Shown here in pieces: positions 1-9,900 of a stretch of DNA of 28,179 bases (positions are counted from its first letter, which is position 1; every line of letters begins with the position of its first letter). Below the pieces are notes generated by a model that saw only the letters and a program-made list of their open reading frames with translations, did no database searches and had not been told where the DNA came from. Where the stretch lies: contig JAUCBJ010006479.1 in the NCBI GenBank assembly GCA_032718475.1, positions 1 through 28,179 on the forward strand, read 5' to 3'. Both the position numbers and the translations under genes were made by a program. The stretch comes from Nemertoderma westbladi. Taxonomy: Eukaryota; Xenacoelomorpha; Nemertodermatida; Nemertodermatidae.

Positions 1-913
1 ACTAAGATGCTATTCTACATGACAGGTCAGAAAAAAAAATGCAAATTTTTAGGTTTTTTATAAATAGTATTAAATTTTATTAACAAAAAATTTCGAAAAG
101 TTGTCTGATACTTTTATGCAGGGTGGCTATCTAGACACCCACAGGAAGTTTCAGACTAATTACTCAAAAATTGTAGAAGTAGTAGGGTTTTGAAGTTGAC
201 AATTTCATAAAAAAAATATTTGGAGATAATCGACCTTTCATTATACATAGTAATAGTAATTTCAATAGGACTCCCAAAATGGAAATTTACATAACTTGAA
301 AAGTAAAAGAGCTATTAAATAGCGGTTTTCAGATTTGGAAACACCATTCAATGGTGCATTATAATATACCATCCAAAATGGTGTATCCTCGATTACATCT
401 TAAATACGAAAAAATACAGCGGCTAAAATTTTTCTATAAAAAAAAATTAAAGTTGAATGTAAATATAAGTTTGCTATCTACAATTAATTCCGCATCTACA
501 GGAACTACGCTATTCTACTTTTAAGGCCTCCCATTTAAAACTAAAATGCTATATTCAATTAGTACTCTATATCTCTGTAAGCAACATTAAGATATATGAT
601 GAATTTAGATATTGAAGCAAAAATATTAAATATTGCGAAAAATATGTGACACAGAAGTGTAATTTTTCCGTGCAGAAGGCTTCTGCCAAACCCAGCACTG
701 CCCTGCAACCTGCAGTTTTTGAGCGAGATGGTCCACAGCCTACTCACGACATTGTGCCATGGCAACCTTCTACTTTGAACAAACATTATGGCCAGACGAT
801 ACGTTTACAGCTTCCCAACTACAACATCTGACATTCCGGTAATGACCCTGTGAGTGACAAGCGTTTTAAAATTGTATTAAATTTATTGTAATTGTTAATA
901 TCCAAATCTCTGG
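1..913. other. gene-poor AT-rich flank
   Basis: No convincing gene is seen. The stretch is AT-rich with short homopolymers. A more balanced block at about 640-850 is open for some 60 codons on both strands, but neither translation resembles a family I know and neither has an ATG start fitting the block. It could be a fragment of an exon or of an old repeat. A small inverted repeat around CACCATT/AATGGTG lies near 350-385. Confidence 0.5.
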
Positions 914-1694
914 ATACATGCCTAGTGAATACATGTCTAGTGAATACAGGCCTAGTGAATACATGCCTAGTGAATACATGTCTAGTGAATACAGGCCTAG
1001 TGAATACAGGCCTAGTGAATAAGGCCGAGTGAATACAGGCCTAGTGAATAAGGCCTAGTGAATACAGGCCTAGTGAATACAGGCCTAGTGAATACAGGCC
1101 TAGTGAATACATGCCTAGTGAATACAGGCCTAGTGAATACAGGCCTAGTGAATACAGGCCTAGTGAATACAGGCCTAGTGAATACAGGCCTAGTGAATAC
1201 AGGCCTAGTGAATAAGGCCGAGTGAATACAGGCCTAGTGAATACAGGCCTAGTGAATACAGGCCTAGTGAATACAGGCCTAGTGAATACAGGCCTAGTGA
1301 ATAAGGCCGAGTGAATACAGGCCTAGTGAATACAGGCCTAGTGAATACAGGCCTAGTGAATAAGGCCTAGTGAATACAGGCCTAGTGAATAAGGCCTAGT
1401 GAATACAGGCCTAGTGAATACAGGCCTAGTGAATAAGGCCGAGTGAATACAGGCCTAGTGAATACAGGCCTAGTGAATACAGGCCTAGTGAATACAGGCC
1501 TAGTGAATACAGGCCTAGTGAATAAGGCCTAGTGAATAAGGCCTAGTGAATACAGGCCTAGTGAATGCAGGCCTAGTGAATACAGGCCTAGTGAATACAG
1601 GCCTAGTGAATACAGGCCTAGTGAATAAGGCCTAGTGAATAAGGCCTAGTGAATAAGGCCTAGTGAATAAGGCCGAGTGAATACATGCCTAGTC
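914..1694. repeat. 15-bp minisatellite, AGGCCTAGTGAATAC unit
   Basis: About 53 head-to-tail copies of a 15-bp unit, AGGCCTAGTGAATAC, fill this interval. Variants recur in a non-random order: a 14-bp form ending AATA directly before AGGCC, a form with AGGCCGAG in place of AGGCCTAG, and a CATG form found mainly at both edges. The unit holds the palindrome AGGCCT. Stops occur in the 14-bp variants, so the array is not coding. The array ends abruptly at CCTAGTCTATAGCG. Confidence 0.97.
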
Positions 1695-1792
1695 TATAGC
1701 GATCCTATCATCGCCATTCTTCACATTAGTGAATAATTTTTCATAAAAGCTTGCGTTGCAAGGATTCCAAATATGTAACAATGACTTGAATT

Positions 1793-2077
1793 TCGTTGAG
1801 AAACAGCTGAGATATAGGCGTTCAAAGATTGCAAGAATTATCGTTCGCTGCAGGCCATTTATTATATTTAATAATTACACAAAATTCTAGAATGTGTTAT
1901 TTATTTTATGAGTTGGTGGGTAACAGCGCTATTCCTATCCAATATATCTATTGCATAGCTATTCATACTTAAACAAAATGTTCCAGAACATTGTGTATTT
2001 ATTAAATAGAATAAATGGCCTTCAGCGAACGATAATTCTTGCAATCTTTGAACGCCTATATCTCAGCTGTTTCTCAT
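1793..2077. repeat. long inverted repeat (foldback/MITE-like)
   Basis: The left arm at about 1793-1895 and the right arm at about 1980-2077 are inverted copies of each other, near-identical over their outer 70 bp (the core GAGAAACAGCTGAGATATAGG recurs inverted) and weaker towards the centre. The loop is about 80 bp. The inner end of each arm carries an XbaI-like palindrome (ATTCTAGAAT on the left, GTTCTGGAAC on the right). A diverged single arm recurs at 17241-17420. No coding capacity is seen. It reads as a non-autonomous mobile element whose ends I could not fix. Confidence 0.85.
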
Positions 2078-2089
2078 GAAAATCAAACA

Positions 2090-2360
2090 TTGCAGACACT
2101 AAAGTTGAAATAACTTTTGAGTGTGTGAATGGATTTGCTCAAATTACTTGCAAACCTTTACTACGCCGATGCTCTTTCATTATATGTAATAAAATTTAAG
2201 AAATTCCACCAAAAATATTTTACTTTACTTTATTCGACGGGAAAAAAGGTAAAATCAATGAAATCCTAAGGGTAACTTTTATTCCCAGGGAAAAAAGTGA
2301 AACTTTTTCTCGCGATTTTGGAGTATATTCGAGCGAAAAAGTAACAATTTAAGAATATGT
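2090..2360 (+). repeat. dispersed repeat, copy 1
   Basis: This 270-bp segment matches 24708-24975 in the same orientation at roughly 80 percent by eye. The match runs from TGCAGACACTAAAGTTG through AAATTTAAGAAATTCCACC to GAGCGAAAAAGTAACAATTT. It directly follows the right arm of the inverted repeat at 1793-2077, so both may belong to one composite element. Neither copy holds a recognisable protein. Confidence 0.85.
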
Positions 2361-2376
2361 TATATATATAGCCTAT

Positions 2377-3401
2377 GGCCCGGTTTCTCAAAACTCACTT
2401 AACTTAAATTGGGCACTTAAACTACAGAAAGGCCCGGTTTCTCAAAACTCACTTAATTTGGGCACTTAAACTAAGTGTTTTGTTTCTAAGTGCCCCCTTA
2501 AATTTATTTGCAGTGTCTCAAAAGTTAAATGACCATTTAAAATTTCACATTTAAGCATTCACATTTTTCACATTTATTTTTCAAATTAATGTAACAATGG
2601 GAGGTACCTTATCATCCTGCCACTTAGTCTTAAATAAATAAAAAAAAGCTGTTTGCTTTGTGCCGGTAATGTTATGGCTTTTGTTCCAGTAGTTATAAAT
2701 AGGCATTGGCGAAAATCGAGAGTAAACAACATCAAACTCAATCAACTACAAGTCAGATCGTGGCGGACATTGGCCGTAGGTGAAAATAGTGATCTTCAGA
2801 GCAAATTGACCCCAAATGAAAACTGTAGTGTATTGTTTTGGTTAGAAAACACCGTCACTGTAACCTGCTCCTTTCCCTTAATTCTTTTAATTAAATTAAT
2901 TTTCAAACTCACTAAAATGTATTTTGCGTTTGCGGTCATTTTGAGCCATTGACTCCTACCCGGTACAAGTACTGTATATAACGATACTGAATTTTATATA
3001 GAGTTCTACTATTATTCTTGGTCTAGCTAGCTAAAATTATTTAATTATTATTATTTAAATTATTTAATATTATTTTAAAGTTTTAGGTCTTTGTTTTGTT
3101 CTCACCCTTTTGCTCAGACGTAATAAAAATAAATTAAATTGATCTTCCATTCACATATAAACATATTTAACTGATTGAACTGTTAGCTACCGGTCCGGTA
3201 ACTATTGAATTAAACTTTCAGTTTAGGATAAATTTTAACTTAAATTATTAAAGTGGCTACTTAGTTAAGTGCTACAGTAGTTATCGCTTTATGAAAAACA
3301 ACACTTAACTTAAACTAAGTGGCCATTTAACAAAGTGGGCATTTAAATTTATTAAGTGGCCATTTTAGGATAAGTGGGCACTTAGTTTGAGAAACCGGGC
3401 C
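2377..3401. mobile_element. PIF/Harbinger-like non-autonomous TIR element
   Basis: The ends are perfect 16-bp inverted repeats, GGCCCGGTTTCTCAAA at the left and its complement at the right. Both are followed inward by runs built on CACTTAA, GGGCACTTAA and AGTGGCCATTTAA. The flanking trinucleotide TAT is present on both sides and fits a 3-bp target duplication. TIR style and 3-bp duplication fit PIF/Harbinger, which is an inference because no DDE transposase or Myb-like protein is present. A 99-codon ORF inside (2653-2952) has no recognisable similarity. The left end is duplicated: a second GGCCCGGTTTCTCAAAAC copy begins at 2431. Confidence 0.8.
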
Positions 3402-3800
3402 TATATCTCTTATTTCACTTTAAAAGGTCCTTTCAACCAAATTAGACTTAATTAATTCACAATTTATTGTTAAACAATTTAATAGATTTCTGTGCTGGTT
3501 GGTTGTTTGGAAGAACGGGGGGTGTGGGGGGTTACTAACAATATATTGGAAAGAGATGTACAGTATACATTTTTGAGGAAGAGTATTCAGAGGGCCATTA
3601 TCCAAACAATAGATAAATAATCCTTGCAAAATATACGTATATTTCTATACAATATTATTTTATAGATAAATATTTTAAAACAGAATATATGAGAAATATA
3701 AATGTATTTTAAGTATAAATGCATTTTATGACGTATTTTAAGAATTTTGATGAAATTCATATTTGGTTTTACTGCACATACTTCCCAAACAAAGCCTATA
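3402..3800. other. gene-free spacer
   Basis: AT-rich DNA between the Harbinger-like element and the next minisatellite. It contains a G-rich patch (GGGGGGTGTGGGGGG, near 3517-3531). The short ORFs here look random, and no gene or known repeat is seen. Confidence 0.5.
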
Positions 3801-4190
3801 GTGTACAGTAATGTAGTGTACAGTAATGTAGTGTACAGTAATGTAGTGTACAGTAATGTAGTGTACAGTAATGTAGTGTACAGTAATGTAGTGTACAGTA
3901 ATGCAGTGTTCAGTAATGTAGTGTACAGTAGTGTAGTGTACAGTAATGTAGTGTACAGTAATGTAGTGTACAGTAATGTAGTGTACAGTAATGTAGTGTA
4001 CAGTAATGTAGTGTACAGTAATGTAGTGTACAGTAATGTAGTGTACAGTAATGTAGTGTACAGTAATGTAGTGTACAGTAGTGTAGTGTACAGTAATGTA
4101 GTGTACAGTAATGTAGTGTACAGTAATGTAGTGTACAGTAATGTAGTGTACAGTAATGTAGTGTACAGTAATGTAGTGTACAGTAATGTA
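3801..4190. repeat. 15-bp minisatellite, GTGTACAGTAATGTA unit
   Basis: Twenty-six almost identical 15-bp units run head to tail; only a few single-base variants occur, near 3904, 3931 and 4081. Because 15 is a multiple of three, both strands stay open, giving a VYSNV pentapeptide repeat on plus and an LHYCT repeat on minus. No credible gene body lies on either side, so I treat it as a young non-coding minisatellite. High copy identity suggests recent expansion or homogenisation. Confidence 0.97.
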
Positions 4191-4678
4191 AGCTAAAAAG
4201 CCGCCTTGAAGGGATGAGCTGAGGATTAATAAGCTCTTGATAGTTGCGACTCCGAGACAAACATAATTCTATACTTACGGAATTACATGTATTCAATTTT
4301 CAGATAAAATACATCGATTGATTTGAAAAATAAAAATTGCATTAGTTGTGATTTGTATTGTGTCAAAGCAATTAAAAATATGTTACTTAGGAAATATACA
4401 ACGGGAATGTTAACAACAATTTATTAATAATTAGTGGGGTCGCTTAAGGTGAAAATCGTTTAATAGCCGGGGAAAAGCATGAAACTGTGACTATATATGT
4501 AAAAAAATGTGTAGATTAATCTGAGCCTGTGTACCAAAAAAATTGATTACTTCCCTAGCAACAGGGTGACTTTTCCATAGCAACCGGGTAAAATTGGTCA
4601 CATTTGTTATTGAAACTCACCATAGAGAAAAATTACGATTATATAACTGGGTTAGTTTAAAAATATACGTTTATATAC

Positions 4679-4692
4679 GTTTCCATAGCAAC
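4679..4692. promoter_or_regulatory. X-box-like motif in MITE, copy 1
   Basis: GTTTCCATAGCAAC lies one base from the RFX X-box pattern GTNRCC-N(0-3)-RGYAAC. It sits inside the MITE, so it may be only element sequence. No binding is shown. Confidence 0.3.
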
Positions 4693-4810
4693 AAGGTGAC
4701 CTTTCCCTATAGCCACAGCTGCATATTTAATGAAATTATGATTGAAACTTGGGATAATCAAGCTGTCTAACAATAGAAGATTGTTAGTTATGACATTGGC
4801 GCTGATACAC

Positions 4811-4824
4811 GTTTCCATAGCAAC
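4811..4824. promoter_or_regulatory. X-box-like motif in MITE, copy 2
   Basis: A second exact GTTTCCATAGCAAC, 132 bp from the first, followed at once by GTGACCATAGCAAT, another partial match to the same pattern. The repetition within one MITE is what makes the match worth noting. Confidence 0.3.
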
Positions 4825-6157
4825 AGGGTGACCATAGCAATTGTCCGGCAATTAACGATTTTGCTATATTTTAGCCTTAAGCGACCCCACTAAATGTACG
4901 TACAATAATAATTATATATGAAGTGAAACAAATATTTTGTGTTAGTCTGTTAATAATAATAAAGAAATAGGAAGAATAAAGAATATCCTAATTTTAATTC
5001 TGGCGTGGAAGGAATATGTTATGTTATTTAATCTGCATTTTTATTAATATGAATTACAACTATGAAATATATTTCAAGTTCAAAGTATTTATTTGAAAAT
5101 ATTAAATGATAAATTTGTAACGCGGATAACTAGATAAAATGGAAACAAGTCAACATCACGAGAAACTTACAAAACCCTAAAATATATAATATTTAAATAA
5201 ATAAATAAAATAAAGCAGCATTTCTATAAAACATAGTCTATAAAACCAAGCACCACATTACGGAAACATGCAAGCAACTATAGAAACCAACTAATTACCG
5301 GTACACATGAAAGAAGGCTACTAATTAATACTAGGCAGATATAATAGGATACAAATATTGCATGAGATACTGCTGGCACAACATACCAGCAAGAATCGAA
5401 AAGCTGTGATTGCCACACAAAGTGTACAGGAACCTTTTAGACAATAGTAACTAAAAAATACAGTGGCAGTGATGTGCTGGGTAAATGAAAGAGGTAAAAT
5501 ATATCCAAAAATTCAGAGGCAAATAATATTGGAATATGAAATCAGAACTCTTTTGGCAAAAATCTTAAAAATACGAGTATAAAACAGATTTCCAACTAGG
5601 TTTGCCCGAAATATGACTAAACCTATTTAATTGTTACGGTTAATCGCTCTTATAAACCGATATTTATAATCCGCCTGCCAAGTAAAATAGTTATACTAAA
5701 TATAAGATCGATACGAAACATAAGGGAGGGTTGAACGGAGTGTGTGTGAGTGGCCAGGGGAGAGATTAAACTCATAGGGGGTCTACCTATAGGTCGCCTA
5801 TTGTTTGAGAGCTGATTAAAAGTAATTAATCCATTCGAATTGTAAGGAACGGTATGCCTAACCATAAAAGTGGTTTATATTTAATTGCAATTAATTTCTT
5901 CCCGGTTTACGCCTCAGTGGCTTTTACTGGTAAAAGGGTACCAGAGTTGCTATTGCCAACATTATTGTACTGTACAACATGTAGATAAAATACTAGGGAA
6001 TATCGAGTCCAATCCAAACATTATAGTCAAATCGATAAATTTCTATTTTAAGCAGATGACAAACTGAATCGTCAGAACTAACCTAACTTAAAGGCCAAAG
6101 CACGGAGGCAGTCACTAATTATCGAAAACACTAATTATCTTTATCTTTGACATACCA

Positions 6158-6174
6158 GGGGGGGGGGGGGGGGG
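6158..6174. repeat. poly-G run of 17
   Basis: Seventeen consecutive G on the plus strand, ending in GGCTGCAG. Such a run can form G-quadruplex structure and its length is likely variable or poorly assembled. Confidence 0.95.
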
Positions 6175-6448
6175 CTGCAGTGAAATTGATTCAGGATGAG
6201 TGTCTAACCGAACAACCAACCTTAGATGGTTAACCATTAATTAAATGAACAATAAACCTAATTTATATAGAAATTTAAATAAAATAAATTCTTCAAATTC
6301 CTTCCATGTTGATAAACCCAACGTTCTCACGATAATTTTATCCCAATCACGGCAATTTGTTATAGTTTTTTTAAGTTGAAATTGAATAAAATGCTCCCCG
6401 CCATCCCAAAATTAATTATGAGGACATATTATGTATATGATAGTTTTT

Positions 6449-6454
6449 TTTATT
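6449..6454 (-). terminator. candidate poly(A) signal for CCP1
   Basis: TTTATT on plus reads AATAAA on minus. It is the first AATAAA found downstream of the CCP1 stop codon, implying a 3' untranslated region of about 0.5 kb. Position only; no cleavage site can be seen. Confidence 0.35.
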
Positions 6455-6941
6455 ACAATGTTTTTACGAATAATTTGCTTTAGTCAACCGAAAATAAAAT
6501 AAAGTGGGAATCACTGGCAAATGTTCTGCAAGGTAATATTGGTTGGCAGAGCAACAAACATAAAGAAAAACAACCAAAACAGTAAATATATAGCAGAACA
6601 GAAACACGGAAACACGACACTAAAAACATAAAAAAATTACATACTATACAGAATAAATATAACTTAAAAAATATCTATGGGGGAAAAATAATATAAGAGC
6701 ATCAAATCTATAATAAATATATCTAGGGAAAGCTGTGCGCCGCATGCTCAACCCTAAAGCTATTACCCTGCACAATGAAATGCATCAGAATATCCATCGA
6801 CAAAGACGGACGTTAATTCTTTTGTTTAACTAACTAATATTACATGTCACCGCAACAACATTGCCTTGCAACGCGCGTCAATCATAATAACGTCTAGGCT
6901 ACGGGTATAACTGACGGGAAGAAACTACAAAGGTAGAACGA

Positions 6942-9900
6942 TTAGCCGTCGTCTTCAGATTCGCTCAAATGATTAAAGTATTTAAGGCCTTCGTTGTCGG
7001 AATACACGTCGGCGGGATCTCTGTCGTCGTCGCTGTCGTCAGAGTCGCCCAGCAGTTCCTCCAACTCGCGCGTTACCTTAGCGAGTGTGGAAGAGGAGCC
7101 CGGCGGACCGACCGCGGGGAACTTCGCAACTCCGTTAGATTCCAGAGAGTTCGAGGAAGTAGAAAAGGCTCTAGGTGCGTCCGTAATGTTCGGGTTACGT
7201 AGGGGCACTTCCGTTTTAGCTAGGGGGACTTCCGGTTTACCTAACGTCACTTCCATTTTACTTAGCGTCACTTCCGGTTTATTCAGCGTCACTTCCGGTT
7301 TAGCCACTCCTCCCCTGGACTCCCCATCCGCCCTCTTTCTCTGCCCGACCAACCCGTGCAGCTTCAGCAAGGCCTCACAGAACCTCCTGCCGGTCTCCTG
7401 CAGGTCTCGGGTCCCCAGCTGTACACCGCGGTAGACCCCCTGGTCGCAGCCGCAGTAGGTCGCCTCCATGGTGTAGCTGCGCAACACGCCCAACTCGCGC
7501 CACACGCAGACCCGCGCGGAACTCTCCTTCACGCGGTCCACCGAGAACGAGCACAGACTATAGGAGAAGGCGGGCGCCGCCGCGGCTAGTAGTCTAGGCA
7601 ACGTCCGGTACCCGGGGTCCTCCAGATAGCTGCCCTCCAGATCGGAGGGATTCCAACTCTGGGACAAACTGTTCCCGTACATAAACACGTTCTTCTTCCG
7701 GGAGTGACCGTGGAAGTCGCAGAAGACGAGAGGAGCTCTCCCGATGGCGTGGAGGTACTGGAGGAGTCCCTTAGTGTGGTAGATAGTTGGGTGTAAGTCG
7801 GCGGAGGGGGCGACCCAGCAGCGGTTCAAATCGTGTCCGGAAAGCGAAACCCGATGGGCGCCGGACACAACCCCGTCCGGGTTCAGCATCGGGACGAGTT
7901 TAAAGATAAATAATCGACGGAGTTGTTCCGCTACCGGGTGTTCTGACGTGAGGAAGTTGAGACAACCGGACATCACCCAGCTGGCGTTCGACTCCCCCGG
8001 GTGGACTCGGGAGGTCAGGAAGACGTAACGACGACTCCGCAGCTCGTCGAGGCTCGCGGGTTGCCCGGTTACCGTGACCACCGGGACCGCGTTGCCTCCC
8101 AACGTGTCGCACAACCTCCGCTCGCGGTAGAATATCCCCCGGTCGAGGGCTGCGCGCCCCGCCAGGTTGTCCAGATGGATTCGGAGCATCGTGTAGGTGT
8201 AGGGGTAGTGGTAGGCGACGTAGCAGACGTCGTTATCGTGGTGGAAGACGACGCTGAAAGTCGTCGTGTAGTAGTTGCGGCCCTTGAGACCGCCGGCGAG
8301 ATGGGCGGGTTTAACGAAGTGGTTTCTATAGTAACAGACCTCGGCCCCGCCCCTCTGCCAACGGCCCACCCCGCCTGCGCTACTCAGAGACTCCCGCACC
8401 GAATACACCACGGGCTGCATACCGAAGTTGAACTGGCTGTTGAACTTCTCGTTGTTAATGATGTTGAACCGGTAGGGTTGGTTGGCGACGGCGTCGGAAA
8501 CCTCGAAGTAGAACCACTGATGGTGCCGATCGGTGTTCGCGTCCGCATTCAGCAGCAAGTCGTACTCCCGCTCGCGAACCCAGACCACCTTCCGTAGATT
8601 CCCCGACTCGAACCGCGAGTTGAACGAGAGCGAACCGCCGCCGACGCGCCCCACCGGGTTGTCGAGGTCGTAGACGACGCGATTGAGGAGGTCCGCGGGG
8701 TTGACGAACCTGTCGATGTCATCGAGGAGTCGGTAGCGCTGGACGAGGTACGCGGCGTCGTGTTGCGGCTCTCGGGGGACGCCAACCGGGTCCGAGTGGC
8801 CGTGCAGCTCGGCGAGCGAGGCGCGATTCGGCCCGTTTATACCGCGTGTGTCCGCGGCGGACTCGGCGTACAGCTCCGGAGTCGCGTACGGCGACGGCGA
8901 CTCGATATCGAAGTCGGAAGTCACGGAGGAAGTCGAGGGGAACTCGATGAGTCCTTCCGGAGTATCCGCAGGCGGTTTTGGTTGATTCCGAAACGATTTA
9001 CCCTTTTTATTTGATTGCAAATTGTATTTTTTATTTTTCGCCCCGGTTTTGTTGTTGAGCCACGGAAGGAAGTAGGTGGCGGATTTGGGTTCGTCCGCGA
9101 CGACGTTCGGTAGACTGGCGGCGCGGTACCGGGGTCCCGGGGGGTCGGCGGTCCGGGTCCGGGACAGTGGTCGGGACAGGGAGGGACGAGGGATCAGAGG
9201 CATCGGTGTGATCGTCATAAAGTGTTCGGATGGGGGCGGGGCGTCCGGATAAACATTGAGTTGCTCATCGGTCGATAACTCTACCAACTCCGGGAAGAAG
9301 GATGAATACTCTTCCGTTAACTCATCCAAACCGCGACTCTGGCGCACAAACCCGTCCGAAGGAGCCGCCCCTTTGCTAACGGCTCCCTCCGCACTCCCCT
9401 GCTCGCTCTCCTCGCCTTCGCAACCCGCCAGCGACTCGCTAATGTTCGCCGTTTCGACGTCCAGATCGTCGTCGTCCGATGTGAGTATGTCGTTGTCGTC
9501 GTCGTCGCTGTCCTTCGCGTAGTCCACCGCCGAAGGCGCGCAGCCCCCCGAGAGATTGCGAGGTAACACGAAACGGTAGCTGGATTGCATAGAGACCAGA
9601 GGTAGTTTGTGTTTGGGGAGAACCTTGCGGATAATCTGAGTAACGGCATTGATAAGAACATCGACCTCCTTCACGTCTATTATATCCGTCGCTAACTTAT
9701 AAAGGATTTTAATTCCATCGGCGTCGATCACGGCACGACAGCCGGCCTTTAGGTTGGTGAGGTTTTTGATGTTGTTTAGGAGACCCTTACGGATGCTAAC
9801 CTGCCTATTGCGAGGGTCGTAGACCTGCCAGTCTAGAGTCAGACGAAGCAGAACTGAAACACCGTTGCATTGCACAGCCCGTAAGCCGTTAGACTTCGAC

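Larger units (their letters stand above)
4434..4890. mobile_element. 457-bp MITE with 16-bp TIRs
   Basis: The ends GTGGGGTCGCTTAAGG and the exact complement CCTTAAGCGACCCCAC define the element, flanked by TA on both sides (TTA before, TAA after). Perfect short TIRs, TA duplication and no ORF fit a Tc1/mariner-type MITE, by inference. Inside are spaced copies of TTCCATAGCAAC at 4573, 4681 and 4813, each near a GGGTGAC or AGGTGAC, plus a related CCTAGCAACAGGGTGAC at 4554. Confidence 0.85.
4893..6941. other. 2-kb gene-poor region downstream of CCP1
   Basis: No gene is recognised. Short ORFs (for example 5650-5865 minus and 5885-6067 plus) have no recognisable similarity and ordinary intergenic composition. 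The part closest to 6942 probably holds the CCP1 3' untranslated region on the minus strand. A 17-base G run is at 6158-6174. Confidence 0.5.

Noticed and set aside
914-1694. CRISPR-like regular array
   Set aside because: Units are contiguous with no unique spacers, and the context is eukaryotic.
2653-2952. 99-codon ORF inside the Harbinger-like element as a transposase or Myb-like gene
   Set aside because: No DDE or Myb-type Trp spacing is visible.
3747-4296. 149- and 128-codon ORFs over the 15-bp minisatellite
   Set aside because: They exist only because the repeat unit is a multiple of three and lacks stops; there is no other coding signal.
6969-9661. Long ORFs antisense to or out of frame with CCP1 (up to 198 codons)
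   Set aside because: By-products of GC-rich codon use in CCP1; none has a recognisable domain.
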